From NCBI RefSeq assembly GCF_000505545.1, contig NZ_AYTB01000015.1, positions 248,001 to 312,000 on the forward strand: a DNA stretch of 64,000 bases, written 5' to 3'. The position numbers and the translations under genes were made by a program. This document shows positions 38,048 to 46,268 of this stretch, in pieces. The stretch comes from Kurthia huakuii LAM0618. Its GTDB lineage: Bacteria > Bacillota > Bacilli > Bacillales_A > Planococcaceae. A model generated the notes under the pieces. The model ran no database searches. It was not told the origin of the DNA and saw only the letters and a program-made list of their open reading frames with translations. Position 1 is the first letter of the stretch. The number at the start of each line of letters is the position of its first letter.

Positions 38048-38842
38048 ATGGAGAAGAAAACATTTGATGAGAAGGAAGTTCAAACATTACTTTTTGCTGC
38101 GCAGAATGATGATAAAGAAGCGGCAACTAAGCTTGTTGAAAGGTTTAAACCACTAGTTTTATCAATTGTAAATAAATATTCGCGCAAAGTTTCTGAGCGT
38201 GAAGATGTTGTACAAGTAGGAATGGTCGGCTTGACGAAGGCGATTCAAAAATTTGATTTAAGTGTGGATCGTAAATTTATTTCTTATGCGGTTCCTACAA
38301 TTGCTGGAGAAATCAAACGTTATTTCCGAGATTGCACATGGGATGTTCATGTTCCGCGTCGCGTTAAAGAATTTTATATGCATGTCAATAGAGCAATCAA
38401 TGATTTGAATGAACATTTGCAACGTTCACCAAATGTAAATGAAATTGCAGAACATTTACAAGTAAAAGAAGATATTGTGTTGGAAACGATGGAGCTAATG
38501 AACGGCTACAATACATTATCATTAGAAGCAACTGTAGATTCGGGAGCTGTGGGAGCACCATCTACATACTACGATTATCAAGGTGTGGTAGATAGTAATT
38601 ATGAGAAATTTGAAAATCACTTAGTGTTAAAGCAATCCTTGCAGTATTTATCGACGCAAGAACGAGAAATTGTCGAGTTGCTATTTTTTGAAAATTGGAC
38701 GCAAATGGAAGTTGCTCATAAATTTGGCGTATCTCAAATGCATATTTCGCGTATGCGCCGAAAGATTTTAATGAAATTAAAAAACATGATCCATGTGCAC
38801 GATGGAATGTATTCAGCACAATATTTCTCAAAAAAAGCTTAA
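38048..38842 (+). CDS. sigB: RNA polymerase sigma factor of the SigB/SigF/SigG type
   Basis: A 264-residue sigma-70 factor of group 3, the same length as Bacillus SigB. Region 2 holds EREDVVQVGMVGLTKAIQKFD and FISYAVPTIAGEIKRYFRD; region 3 follows; region 4 ends with TQMEVAHKFGVSQMHISRMRRKILMKLK. The start at 38048 has TAGGAGGAAC upstream. The usual partners RsbV and RsbW are not adjacent, and the sensor gene downstream is a pseudogene. SigF or SigG is possible by family, but the isolated position and length favour SigB. Confidence 0.85.
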   Translation: MEKKTFDEKEVQTLLFAAQNDDKEAATKLVERFKPLVLSIVNKYSRKVSEREDVVQVGMVGLTKAIQKFDLSVDRKFISYAVPTIAGEIKRYFRDCTWDVHVPRRVKEFYMHVNRAINDLNEHLQRSPNVNEIAEHLQVKEDIVLETMELMNGYNTLSLEATVDSGAVGAPSTYYDYQGVVDSNYEKFENHLVLKQSLQYLSTQEREIVELLFFENWTQMEVAHKFGVSQMHISRMRRKILMKLKNMIHVHDGMYSAQYFSKKA

Positions 38843-38853
38843 ATGTTCGCATG

Positions 38854-38888
38854 AGACTTTCTAATTTTTAAAGTTAGGAAGTCTTTTC
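38854..38888 (+). terminator. Terminator after sigB
   Basis: AGACTTTCTAA pairs with TTAGGAAGTCT (one mismatch) around a 9-nt loop, followed by TTTTCT. Confidence 0.65.
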
Positions 38889-38914
38889 TATGTGTAGAAA
38901 GAAGGTTACCATTG

Positions 38915-40100
38915 ATGAAAACAACGATACGCATGAAAATTAACGGGAGTTATGTGGCATTATTACTATGCTTTGTGAGTGCTCTTATTTTAATAGGAAG
39001 TCACATGAATACCTTAAAAGAAACTCGAAATGAGCTAATCACAAAAAACATGCAAGTTCAGACACTCATTGATATGTTAGAAAATGATATTGTGGCAATT
39101 GAACGTGCGCAGCAAAATTTGTTGATAGCTGGGAAAGAAAGTGAACTTGCAACTTACAATGCAGCGAAAAAAGACTTTGAAAACATGTGGCAACAGCTTT
39201 ACTTGCGTATGGATAATCGTAAAACACAACAAGCTCATCTTCGTACAATCAACAGCAATATAGAAAAATGATTGATACAAGTTGTCGAACCTTCAATGAA
39301 TACAACAAAGCAACAACGTGACGCAGAGATGCAGCCACTGCTGAATGATAGGCATAAGAGTGCTGCACTTACAGCAATTTAACAAATGAAAGAGTGTGAA
39401 AAAAATGATGTGACTTCAGAGATGAAACGTTTGGATCAGATGAATAAACGAATAGTAGTCATGTTAGGCGCATTTCTAGTAATCGCCATTGTGGTTGCTA
39501 TTGTGATCTCAAATATACTTTCTAAAAATATCTCACAATCAATGCGCTCAATCATATGGTGCATTCAAAAAATAATTTCAAAGATAGGTTGCGTGTAAAA
39601 GGGCATGATGAAATACGTGCGTTAAGTGAAGCGACAAACGATTTGTTAGATGATTTTGAAAAACGCATATGGCTCCAAACGAAAGAAACACAAATCGTAA
39701 AATCTTATCAAGGTGTTAATGGGATTTTGCGCTTGTCCGAATTGTTTTTAACTGAATTGTCGCATGTAACAAAAGCTTCATAGGGCGCTTTTTATGTGAA
39801 GGACTCATGGGGCAATGTGCATTAGACAAAAAAATGATGTCGCTAGATGCGCTCGAACAGTATCAAGTAATAAATACAGGACTAGGTGAAATGCCTCCAA
39901 ACATGGTGCAGTTGATTCCCATTCTTTTTGAAAATGAAACAATTGCCGTATTAGAGTTAGCAACGACAACAACATTTACAAAAATGGAATTACAGCTTAT
40001 GCAAAATGCTGTGGATACTTTTGGTGCGACTGTGAATAGCGTATTAAGCCGTATGCGTATTGTGCAACTTTTAAATGATTCTCGTTCAATATCACACTAA
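38915..40100 (+). pseudogene. Decayed CHASE3-HAMP-GAF sensor protein gene
   Basis: From ATG 38915 a membrane helix (SYVALLLCFVSALILIGS) leads into a CHASE3-like extracellular domain, stopped at 39269. The frame continues past a second stop at 39380 to another membrane helix (MLGAFLVIAIVVAIVISNIL). A frameshift near 39570 leads to a HAMP segment (DRLRVKGHDEIRALSEATNDLL), then a stop at 39781, a second frameshift, and a GAF-like end (LIPILFENETIAVLELATTTTF). So at least three stops and two shifts break one long gene. No kinase part remains. In Bacillus cereus a CHASE3/GAF kinase (RsbK) controls SigB; this may be its relict. Confidence 0.75.
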
Positions 40101-40240
40101 AAAAGAGGCTAGGACATAAGTGTAAAAACACCATCTCAGATGAGCATAAGAAAAACCGGAACCGCGCTAAAGCGCAATTCCGGTTTTTTGTTGCGAACGC
40201 TAAAAAAGAAAATGAACTGTTTTGTCCCAGCCTCTTTTTT
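40099..40240. repeat. 142-bp inverted-repeat element between terminator-like ends
   Basis: The outer ends AAAAAGAGGCTAGGACA and TGTCCCAGCCTCTTTTT are inverted repeats over about 17 bases. Inside is a strong hairpin, CCGGAACCGCGC/GCGCAATTCCGG (40154-40183), ending TTTTTT. The decayed sensor gene's stop lies at its left edge. Similar GAGGCTGGGACA repeats are widespread in Firmicutes and often act as bidirectional terminators. Copy number here could not be tested. Confidence 0.7.
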
Positions 40241-40249
40241 GTTAATTTG

Positions 40250-40690
40250 TTATACGCCAGTTGACCACATAGCATATTGGCCTGTTTTTAATAGTTGTAC
40301 GAATTGAAGTCCACGTTCAATTTCCGCTAATAACGCTTGCTTTGACAGGTAGCAATCATCTTCTTCAGGGCCTAGTATAATCTCTTCGTCTAGACAGCAC
40401 ATGAATTTTTCTTTCCATGAAGTAAATGTTTGCTCGAGTGCCGGTGCAGCTTCATCAGTGAATAATGTTAATTCCCAATGAGAAAATGTAGTAGAGCCTT
40501 GTTCGATTGCTTCTAGCTGTGTCCCTTTTACAGCATCCATTAAACGATGTGGGTCATAATCAATAACATCCACTGGAATATGTAAAAATTGTGCGTCTTC
40601 TCCAAAGGCTAATAACGCGGTGTCGAGTGCTAGTGGAGCATCTACCTCTAATTTACTGATTGGAAATAAGTAAAAATCGTACGTATCCAT
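40250..40690 (-). CDS. Hypothetical protein downstream of argS
   Basis: A 146-residue acidic protein, not recognised. It has no signal peptide or membrane segment and contains FSHWELTLFTDEAAP and a paired cysteine (MCCLDEEI) in the middle. The start lies 18 bases after the argS stop on the same strand behind AAAGAGGACA, so it is probably in the argS transcript. It is AT/GC-balanced like its neighbours and looks like a real gene. Function unknown. Confidence 0.7.
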   Translation of the reverse strand: MDTYDFYLFPISKLEVDAPLALDTALLAFGEDAQFLHIPVDVIDYDPHRLMDAVKGTQLEAIEQGSTTFSHWELTLFTDEAAPALEQTFTSWKEKFMCCLDEEIILGPEEDDCYLSKQALLAEIERGLQFVQLLKTGQYAMWSTGV

Positions 40691-40708
40691 ATTGTCCTCT
40701 TTCTGTAT

Positions 40709-42382
40709 TTACATATGTTGCGGTGCTTCAATTCCTAATAGGTTTAAGCATTCTTCTAAAATGATCGATGCAGTGTAAAGTACTGTTAAACGGTCATGTT
40801 GCGCGTTGTCATTTGTTAATACCTTTTGTTGTCCATAAAACTTGTTAACAGTGCGAGAAAGTTGCAAACTAAATTTCGCAATTTGAGAAGGGTCTGCTTG
40901 TGCGTAGGCGCGTTCAATTGTTGCTGGGAAAGCTTCGAGTACTTTGATTGTTGGCCATAATGCATCATCTAGGGATTGAAGCGGCGCTGTTGTGGCGTCA
41001 AATTGTGCTTTTTCAAGCAAAGTATGAATACGCGCATTTGTATATTGAACATAAGGGCCTGTTTCGCCTTCGAATGTTACCATTTGCTCAATTGAAAATT
41101 CGATGTCATTTTGTCGGTCATTTTTTAAATCATTGAAAATGACAGCACCAATGCCTACTTGTTTAGCGACCTCATCGATTGCAGAAAGATTTGGATTTTT
41201 TTCTAAAATCGTTTGTTTTGCAGCTTCCATCGTATCGCTTAGCACATCAGAAAGCAACACAATTTTTCCTTTACGTGTCGACATTTTTTTGCCATCTTTT
41301 AACATCATGCCAAATGGAATATGTGTAAATTTTGATGCATCGTAACCGAGCTTGTCGATGACGTAGAACCATTGTTTGAAGTGCAGCGTTTGCTCGCCAC
41401 CAACGACATAAAATAATTTTTCTGGCTGATACGTGTCTAGGCGGTAGAAAGCTGCGGCCAAGTCACGCGTTGCATATAAAGTAGCACCGTCTTTCTTTTT
41501 AATTAAACAAGGTGGTAATTCCTCGCCTAAATCAACAACTTGTGCACCTTCTGAAGCTGTTAATAACTTTTTAGTTTCTAATTCGTGAACGACGCGTGCC
41601 ATTTTATCGTTATAGAAAGCTTCGCCATTATACGAGTCAAAATGAACGCCTAGAAGTTCGTAAATTTCATTAAATTCTACTAACGAAGCTTCACGGAATT
41701 CTTTCCAAAGAGCAAGTGCCGCTGCATCGCCTTCTTCGAGTGCTTTAAATGCTTGGCGAGCCTGGTCATCAAGGGCGGCATCTTTTTCTGCTTCTTCATG
41801 GAATTGTACATAAATTTTTAATAGTTCTTGAATGGGGTGCTTGCGAATTGCTTCGGCATCGCCCCAAAGTTTATAAGCGACAATCAACTTCCCAAATTGT
41901 GTACCCCAGTCACCGAGGTGATTAATACGCACCGCTTCATAGCCCATTTTTTCAGCAATATTCGCAATTGCTTGCCCGATAACGGTTGAGCGTAAATGAC
42001 CCATTGAGAAAGGTTTGGCTATATTGGGTGATGAATAGTCAACGACGATTTTTTTGCCATTTTGCTGTTGTGTCGCATACATTGCTTGTTGTGTTACAAT
42101 CGCTGGAATGATCGCGTTGGCAATTGGTAATGGCTCTAAGAAAAAGTTAATATACGGGCCAGTTGCGACGACTTGTCGGATGCGTTCATCGTGTAATTTT
42201 TCAGCTAACTCAGCGGCGATTTGAGCAGGTGCTTGGCGTAAAATTTTAGCTAACATAAAGCAAGGGAAGGCGATATCACCTAGTTCTTCATGTTTTGGTT
42301 TTTCCAGTAAGCTTTCAATCGTTGTGAAATCAATTGCTTGATTGAGTGCATCATAAAGTAATTGTGTAATCATTATTTTCAT
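40709..42382 (-). CDS. argS: Arginyl-tRNA synthetase
   Basis: A class I synthetase of 557 residues. The HIGH-type motif appears in PNIAKPFSMGHLRSTVIGQA near residue 125, and the KMSKS-type loop as KMSTRKGKIV near 365. The N-terminal Arg_tRNA_synt domain and the C-terminal DALR anticodon-binding domain (FSLQLSRTVNKFYGQQKVL) are both present. The ATG at 42382 is 6 bases behind GGAGGAG. It is controlled by the T-box at 42401-42660. Confidence 0.96.
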   Translation of the reverse strand: MKIMITQLLYDALNQAIDFTTIESLLEKPKHEELGDIAFPCFMLAKILRQAPAQIAAELAEKLHDERIRQVVATGPYINFFLEPLPIANAIIPAIVTQQAMYATQQQNGKKIVVDYSSPNIAKPFSMGHLRSTVIGQAIANIAEKMGYEAVRINHLGDWGTQFGKLIVAYKLWGDAEAIRKHPIQELLKIYVQFHEEAEKDAALDDQARQAFKALEEGDAAALALWKEFREASLVEFNEIYELLGVHFDSYNGEAFYNDKMARVVHELETKKLLTASEGAQVVDLGEELPPCLIKKKDGATLYATRDLAAAFYRLDTYQPEKLFYVVGGEQTLHFKQWFYVIDKLGYDASKFTHIPFGMMLKDGKKMSTRKGKIVLLSDVLSDTMEAAKQTILEKNPNLSAIDEVAKQVGIGAVIFNDLKNDRQNDIEFSIEQMVTFEGETGPYVQYTNARIHTLLEKAQFDATTAPLQSLDDALWPTIKVLEAFPATIERAYAQADPSQIAKFSLQLSRTVNKFYGQQKVLTNDNAQHDRLTVLYTASIILEECLNLLGIEAPQHM

Positions 42383-42400
42383 ATTTTTCTCCTCCATTAA

Positions 42401-42660
42401 ATAAAAAAAGCCCTCGCCTCAATAAAGAGACGAGAGCATAGATTCCCGTGGTACCACTCTAGTTGCCAAAAAAAGGCCACTCAACATTGTTAACGAGGCT
42501 TTCCCCGATACTTCCTACTAGATTCAGAAGCTTTCTCCAAAGTGCGTTTCACCGTATCGATTTGGCTAGGCTTTCACCAGTTCCTAGCTCGCTTCTCCAT
42601 CGTATAGCGGTTACTCTCTTTTTCATCGAATTTGTCGAATCATTGAATTGTGTTTTATAG
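42401..42660 (-). promoter_or_regulatory. T-box leader of argS, specifier CGC (arginine)
   Basis: On the reverse strand the T-box core AGAGTGGTACCACGGG spans 42445-42460, and a terminator (GCTCTCGTCTC/GAGGCGAGGGC, then seven T) covers 42403-42436. Upstream there is a stem I with the distal loop in GCTAGGAACTGGTGAAAGCCTAGC-like sequence. The segment GTGAAACGCACTTTGGAG contains CGC at the position expected for the specifier, which pairs with tRNA-Arg. Uncharged tRNA-Arg would then allow read-through. Confidence 0.93.
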
Positions 42661-42727
42661 TACTAGAAAAAAAGTAGTGAAGCAACTCTTTTTTTACAAA
42701 TGTGTTTTGGCATCTATGAAATTTTTT

Positions 42728-42754
42728 GTTTCAGTTAATGCATAATTGGGGAAT
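42728..42754 (+). promoter_or_regulatory. Candidate SigB-type promoter of the DUF3953-like gene
   Basis: GTTTCA and GGGAAT are 15 bases apart, close to GTTTMA-N12-15-GGGTAW. The gene starts 34 bases after it. Motif match only. Confidence 0.4.
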
Positions 42755-42787
42755 AATGACTCAAAAAACAATAAGGGGTTGGCTGTG

Positions 42788-43048
42788 ATGGAGACACTAC
42801 GTTTGACGAAAGTATTGCTTGTATTAATGACATTAGCACTATCTACGATTATGTTTATTAATGAAAAATTTCAATTTATGCCGTTGCAATTGACAATGGT
42901 GCTATTATTATGTGGTGTCTTAGCATTTGAGGAATGGCGCTTAAAAGAAAATGCGACAAATGCGCTAACGATTGCGACGGGAATGGGTTTAATGGTTATA
43001 TTTAAAGAAAACAGGAATCGCCTATGCGGTTCCTGTTTTGTGTTATAG
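42788..43048 (+). CDS. Small membrane protein, DUF3953-like, C terminus inside a terminator
   Basis: An 86-residue protein. TLRLTKVLLVLMTLALSTIMFINEKFQFMPLQLTMVLLLCGVLAFEEWRLKEN looks like the DUF3953 family, with two to three membrane helices. The last ~13 residues (ENRNRLCGSCFVL) are encoded by the arms of a terminator, so the original end may have been lost by a frameshift. The start at 42788 is behind AAGGGG-like sequence. A SigB-like promoter lies upstream. Confidence 0.65.
   Translation: METLRLTKVLLVLMTLALSTIMFINEKFQFMPLQLTMVLLLCGVLAFEEWRLKENATNALTIATGMGLMVIFKENRNRLCGSCFVL
43006..43042 (+). terminator. Hairpin overlapping the end of the DUF3953-like gene
   Basis: AAACAGGAATCGC pairs with GCGGTTCCTGTTT around a 4-nt loop, followed by a TTTTGTGTT tail, and sits within the last codons of the gene. 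Confidence 0.65.
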
Positions 43049-43077
43049 CGATTATTGGATGAAAAATAATCAATAAC

Positions 43078-43120
43078 AAAAAAGATAGACCACCGTTCAT
43101 TGTTGTGGTCTACTTTTTTA
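43078..43120. terminator. Bidirectional terminator between convergent small genes
   Basis: TAGACCAC pairs with GTGGTCTA, with flanking A and T runs (AAAAAAGA and CTTTTTTA), so it can end transcription from both sides. Confidence 0.85.
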
Positions 43121-43354
43121 TTAAAATCGCAAATGCTGTTTCGCTGTTTTTCGTGCTTCCTGTTTTGTAATCGTGCGCCAAATTGATAAATAAATAGGGA
43201 TAAAAACGATTGTAAAAAGAATGATGGCACCAATGATAAGACCTATATTTGGTTGCTTGACCATCGTATTATACAAATAGGCACTGACGAAAACAATCGC
43301 ATAGGCGATGATGAGCCATAACCAAAACAATGCTTTCGTTGTGTAACTCCGCAT
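43121..43354 (-). CDS. Small two-helix membrane protein, unknown function
   Basis: A 77-residue protein with two hydrophobic segments (ALFWLWLIIAYAIVFVSAY and IGLIIGAIILFTIVFIPIYL), followed by a basic tail (TKQEARKTAKQHLRF). The ATG at 43354 has CAGGAGGGG upstream. It follows rocD on the same strand by 66 bases with no clear terminator and may share its transcript. Not recognised as a named family. Confidence 0.7.
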   Translation of the reverse strand: MRSYTTKALFWLWLIIAYAIVFVSAYLYNTMVKQPNIGLIIGAIILFTIVFIPIYLSIWRTITKQEARKTAKQHLRF

Positions 43355-43420
43355 AAAACCCCTCCTGCATGTAAGTGTACCATAAGAGGGATGTTGCAGA
43401 ACATCTAACTTTCGCAAAGT

Positions 43421-44617
43421 TTACTGTTCATTAAATACGGCTTTAATGTGTTCGATTGCCCAGTCTAATTCTTCTTTTGAGATGACTAGTGGTGGTGCAA
43501 AACGGATGACCGTTGCATGCGTTTCTTTGCATAATAATCCTTTTTCCATGAGCGCTTCACAATAAGGGCGCGCGGCTGTATGCAGTTCTACACCGATGAA
43601 AAGACCTGTGCCACGAATTTCTTTAATGGCTGTATGTTCAATTGTTTCTAATTGTTCTTTAAAATAATTTCCTAGGTCGAGTGAACGCTGTACTAAATGT
43701 TCTTGTTCAATAACTTCAAGAGAAGCGGTTGATACGGCGCATGCGAGTGGATTGCCACCAAATGTTGAACCGTGTGAACCGGGGTTTAAGACGCCTAAAA
43801 TGGTCTCATCGGCAACGACTGCTGAAATCGGCATGACACCACCACCTAGCGCTTTTCCTAATACTAAAATGTCCGGTGTGACGCCTTCCCATTCATAGGC
43901 AAACATTTTTCCGGTACGTGCGAGCCCAGTTTGAATTTCATCGCAAATGAATAAGACGTTATGTTTACGACAAATGGCTTCTACGGCTTTTAAATAACCT
44001 GTTGGTGGCATAATAATACCCGCTTCTCCTTGAATGGGTTCAACAATAAAAGCAGCGGTATTTGCTGTGATGGCTTGTTCTAACGCCTCCGCGTCACCAT
44101 ATCGAACAACGTTAAAACCGCTCAGCATTGGTCCAAATCCGCGTTTATATTCTTCTTCAGATGAGAGGGATAGTGCGCCCATCGTCCGGCCATGAAAGTT
44201 GCCGATACAACCAATGATTTCGGCTTTCCCTGCTTCGACACCTTTTACGTCATACGCCCAGCGCCTTGCGACTTTGATGGCAGATTCTACGGCTTCTGCG
44301 CCCGTATTCATTGGGAGCACCATGTTTTTTCCTGTCAGCGACGTCATTTTTTCATACCACGGCGCCAATTGATCGTTATGAAACGCGCGTGATGTTAACG
44401 TTACCTTTTGAGCTTGATTTATTAACGCTTCAATAATTTTCGGATGGCGATGCCCTTGATTAAGTGCGGAATAAGCAGATAGCATATCCATATATTTCGT
44501 TCCTTCAGGGTCATATACCCATACGCCTTCACCGCGCTCAATGACAATTGGAAGCGGATGATAGTTGTGTGCTCCTAGTTTTTCAGTTGTAGCAATGATT
44601 GATGATGTCGTTGTCAT
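43421..44617 (-). CDS. rocD: Ornithine aminotransferase
   Basis: A PLP enzyme of 398 residues that converts ornithine to glutamate semialdehyde during arginine/ornithine use. [19 protein letters not shown] lies near residue 105. The aspartate motif [16 protein letters not shown] is near 220 and the PLP lysine is in [19 protein letters not shown] near 250. The ATG at 44617 follows AAAAGGGGCG. A consensus sigma-54 promoter lies 43 bases upstream, and the activator RocR is encoded on the opposite side. Confidence 0.94.
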   Translation of the reverse strand: MTTTSSIIATTEKLGAHNYHPLPIVIERGEGVWVYDPEGTKYMDMLSAYSALNQGHRHPKIIEALINQAQKVTLTSRAFHNDQLAPWYEKMTSLTGKNMVLPMNTGAEAVESAIKVARRWAYDVKGVEAGKAEIIGCIGNFHGRTMGALSLSSEEEYKRGFGPMLSGFNVVRYGDAEALEQAITANTAAFIVEPIQGEAGIIMPPTGYLKAVEAICRKHNVLFICDEIQTGLARTGKMFAYEWEGVTPDILVLGKALGGGVMPISAVVADETILGVLNPGSHGSTFGGNPLACAVSTASLEVIEQEHLVQRSLDLGNYFKEQLETIEHTAIKEIRGTGLFIGVELHTAARPYCEALMEKGLLCKETHATVIRFAPPLVISKEELDWAIEHIKAVFNEQ

Positions 44618-44659
44618 AGTAAATTCGCCCCTTTTAAAAGATGTGTACACTAAATGCAA

Positions 44660-44675
44660 TGCAAAAACCATGCCA
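44660..44675 (-). promoter_or_regulatory. Sigma-54 (-24/-12) promoter of rocD
   Basis: The reverse strand reads TGGCATGGTTTTTGCA, an exact match to TGGCAY-N5-TTGCW. It points at rocD. Two similar A/T-tracts with GACGAAAATTTTTTCT and TTCGCCAATTTTTTTTGC at 44727-44742 and 44755-44772 could be activator sites; that is a guess. Confidence 0.92.
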
Positions 44676-44796
44676 ATATTAAAAGCTTGTTGTAGCAAGG
44701 TTGCGTAGCGAAACGATTAAAAATTTGACGAAAATTTTTTCTAAATGGCCCAATTCGCCAATTTTTTTTGCTATGCTAATGAAAAGAGGTGAGCAT

Positions 44797-46149
44797 ATGG
44801 AAAAATTATTAGTCGAAGCGATGAATTGTTTAAATGTTGGTGTCCATATCATTGATTCGACCGGGAAGACGATTGTATATAATGAAAAAATGTCTGCCTT
44901 AGAAGCAATGAAAAGCGGTGATGTCTTACATAAAAATATTCAGGATGTCTTTCAATTTCAAGAAAATGAAGAAAGTACCTTGCTGAGCGCGCTCCATAGT
45001 GGCGAGGCGATTTTAAATGTAAAACAGCAGTATTTTAATAATGTAGGCCGTAAAATCATGACCGTGAATAATACGTATCCAATCGTAGAGGACGGCGCTG
45101 TGACGGCGGTAATCGAAGTAGCAACGGATGTTACAAAAATGGAGCGACTGCTGCGTCACCAAAAAGAAGCGTTACAATCAACGTTTCAGTTTGATGATAT
45201 TATTGGCGCAAATACAGCGCTAGAAGACGTCATCGAATTAGCGAAGCGTGCGGCGCGTACTGCATCGAATGTGTTAGTAATTGGCGAAACAGGGACGGGC
45301 AAGGAATTATTTGTACAAAGCATTCATGATGCGAGTAATCGTTCGGCGAAGCCATTGATTGCGCAAAACTGTGCTGCACTGCCAGATTCATTAATGGAAA
45401 GTATTTTATTTGGGACGGCGAAAGGCGCTTTCACAGATGCAGAGGACCGCCCTGGATTATTTGAGCTCGCAAAAGGCGGCACATTGCTGTTAGATGAAGT
45501 GAATTCATTACCGCTACAGCTACAGGCGAAGTTATTACGCGTGTTGCAGGATAAAAAAGTGCGACGTATTGGCGGCTTACAAGAAGTTGCGGTAGATGTG
45601 CGCGTCATTGCAACGATTAATGAAGACCCATTTGAACTCATTATAAATGAAAAATTGCGGAAAGATTTGTATTATCGCTTAGCTGTCGTGGCGCTCATGA
45701 TTCCACCGTTGCGTGAGCGTATGGATGATTTGGATAAGTTAGTCGATACGTTTATTCAAAAATATAATGAGCTCTTGCAAATGAATGTCCAGGCGATTTC
45801 ACCGGCTGTACGGGCGCATTTCAATCAGCATGATTGGCCAGGAAATGTTCGCGAACTAGAACATGCCATTGAATCAGCGATGAACAGTATGGAATATGAA
45901 CAAATTATTGATGAGGTGCATTTGCCTTATTATTTCCGTATGAAAACGTCAAAAATGCAAAAAATCCCGCTAGCGCAGTTAGCAAATGATGCTTCTAAAA
46001 CATTAAAAGAGCAATTGCTTGATGCTGAGCGTGTCATTTTAGAAAAAGTATTAAGTGATACGCAGCATCATATTACCCTCGCAGCGAAACAATTAGGACT
46101 TAGCCGCCAAAGCTTGCAGTATCGGATGAAGCGCCTCGGCTTAAATTAA
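44797..46149 (+). CDS. rocR: Sigma-54-dependent activator RocR
   Basis: A 450-residue enhancer-binding protein expected to sense ornithine or citrulline and activate roc genes with sigma-54. The N-terminal PAS-like domain (MNCLNVGVHIIDSTGKTIVYNEKM) covers residues 5-125. The AAA+ domain has Walker A GETGTGKE near 170 and Walker B LLLDEVNS. The sigma-54 loop reads GAFTDA rather than GAFTGA, a variant that some RocR-like proteins share. A Fis-type helix-turn-helix ends LAAKQLGLSRQSLQYRMKR. The ATG at 44797 follows AAGAGGTGAGC. It is divergent from rocD. Confidence 0.9.
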   Translation: MEKLLVEAMNCLNVGVHIIDSTGKTIVYNEKMSALEAMKSGDVLHKNIQDVFQFQENEESTLLSALHSGEAILNVKQQYFNNVGRKIMTVNNTYPIVEDGAVTAVIEVATDVTKMERLLRHQKEALQSTFQFDDIIGANTALEDVIELAKRAARTASNVLVIGETGTGKELFVQSIHDASNRSAKPLIAQNCAALPDSLMESILFGTAKGAFTDAEDRPGLFELAKGGTLLLDEVNSLPLQLQAKLLRVLQDKKVRRIGGLQEVAVDVRVIATINEDPFELIINEKLRKDLYYRLAVVALMIPPLRERMDDLDKLVDTFIQKYNELLQMNVQAISPAVRAHFNQHDWPGNVRELEHAIESAMNSMEYEQIIDEVHLPYYFRMKTSKMQKIPLAQLANDASKTLKEQLLDAERVILEKVLSDTQHHITLAAKQLGLSRQSLQYRMKRLGLN

Positions 46150-46150
46150 C

Positions 46151-46186
46151 AAAAAAAGAGCCGCCTAAGTCGAAACTTAGACGGCT
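46151..46186 (-). terminator. Terminator of the reverse-strand RHH/coiled-coil gene
   Basis: AGCCGTCTAAGT pairs with ACTTAGGCGGCT around TTCG on the reverse strand, followed by seven T. It may also help end rocR transcription. Confidence 0.88.
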
Positions 46187-46268
46187 AAAAGAGAAGAATA
46201 TGAAAAGTACACTTATAATATAACCATTATCCGTAGTATATAAACCTATTTTTAAAAATTAATTAAAC

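Noticed and set aside
42463-42660. 65-codon forward reading frame opposite the argS leader
   Set aside because: It is the complement of the T-box RNA; its codons follow RNA structure, not protein pattern.
44727-44772. Two similar T-rich tracts as RocR binding sites
   Set aside because: The similarity is mostly A/T runs and I cannot confirm a RocR consensus; kept only as a remark.
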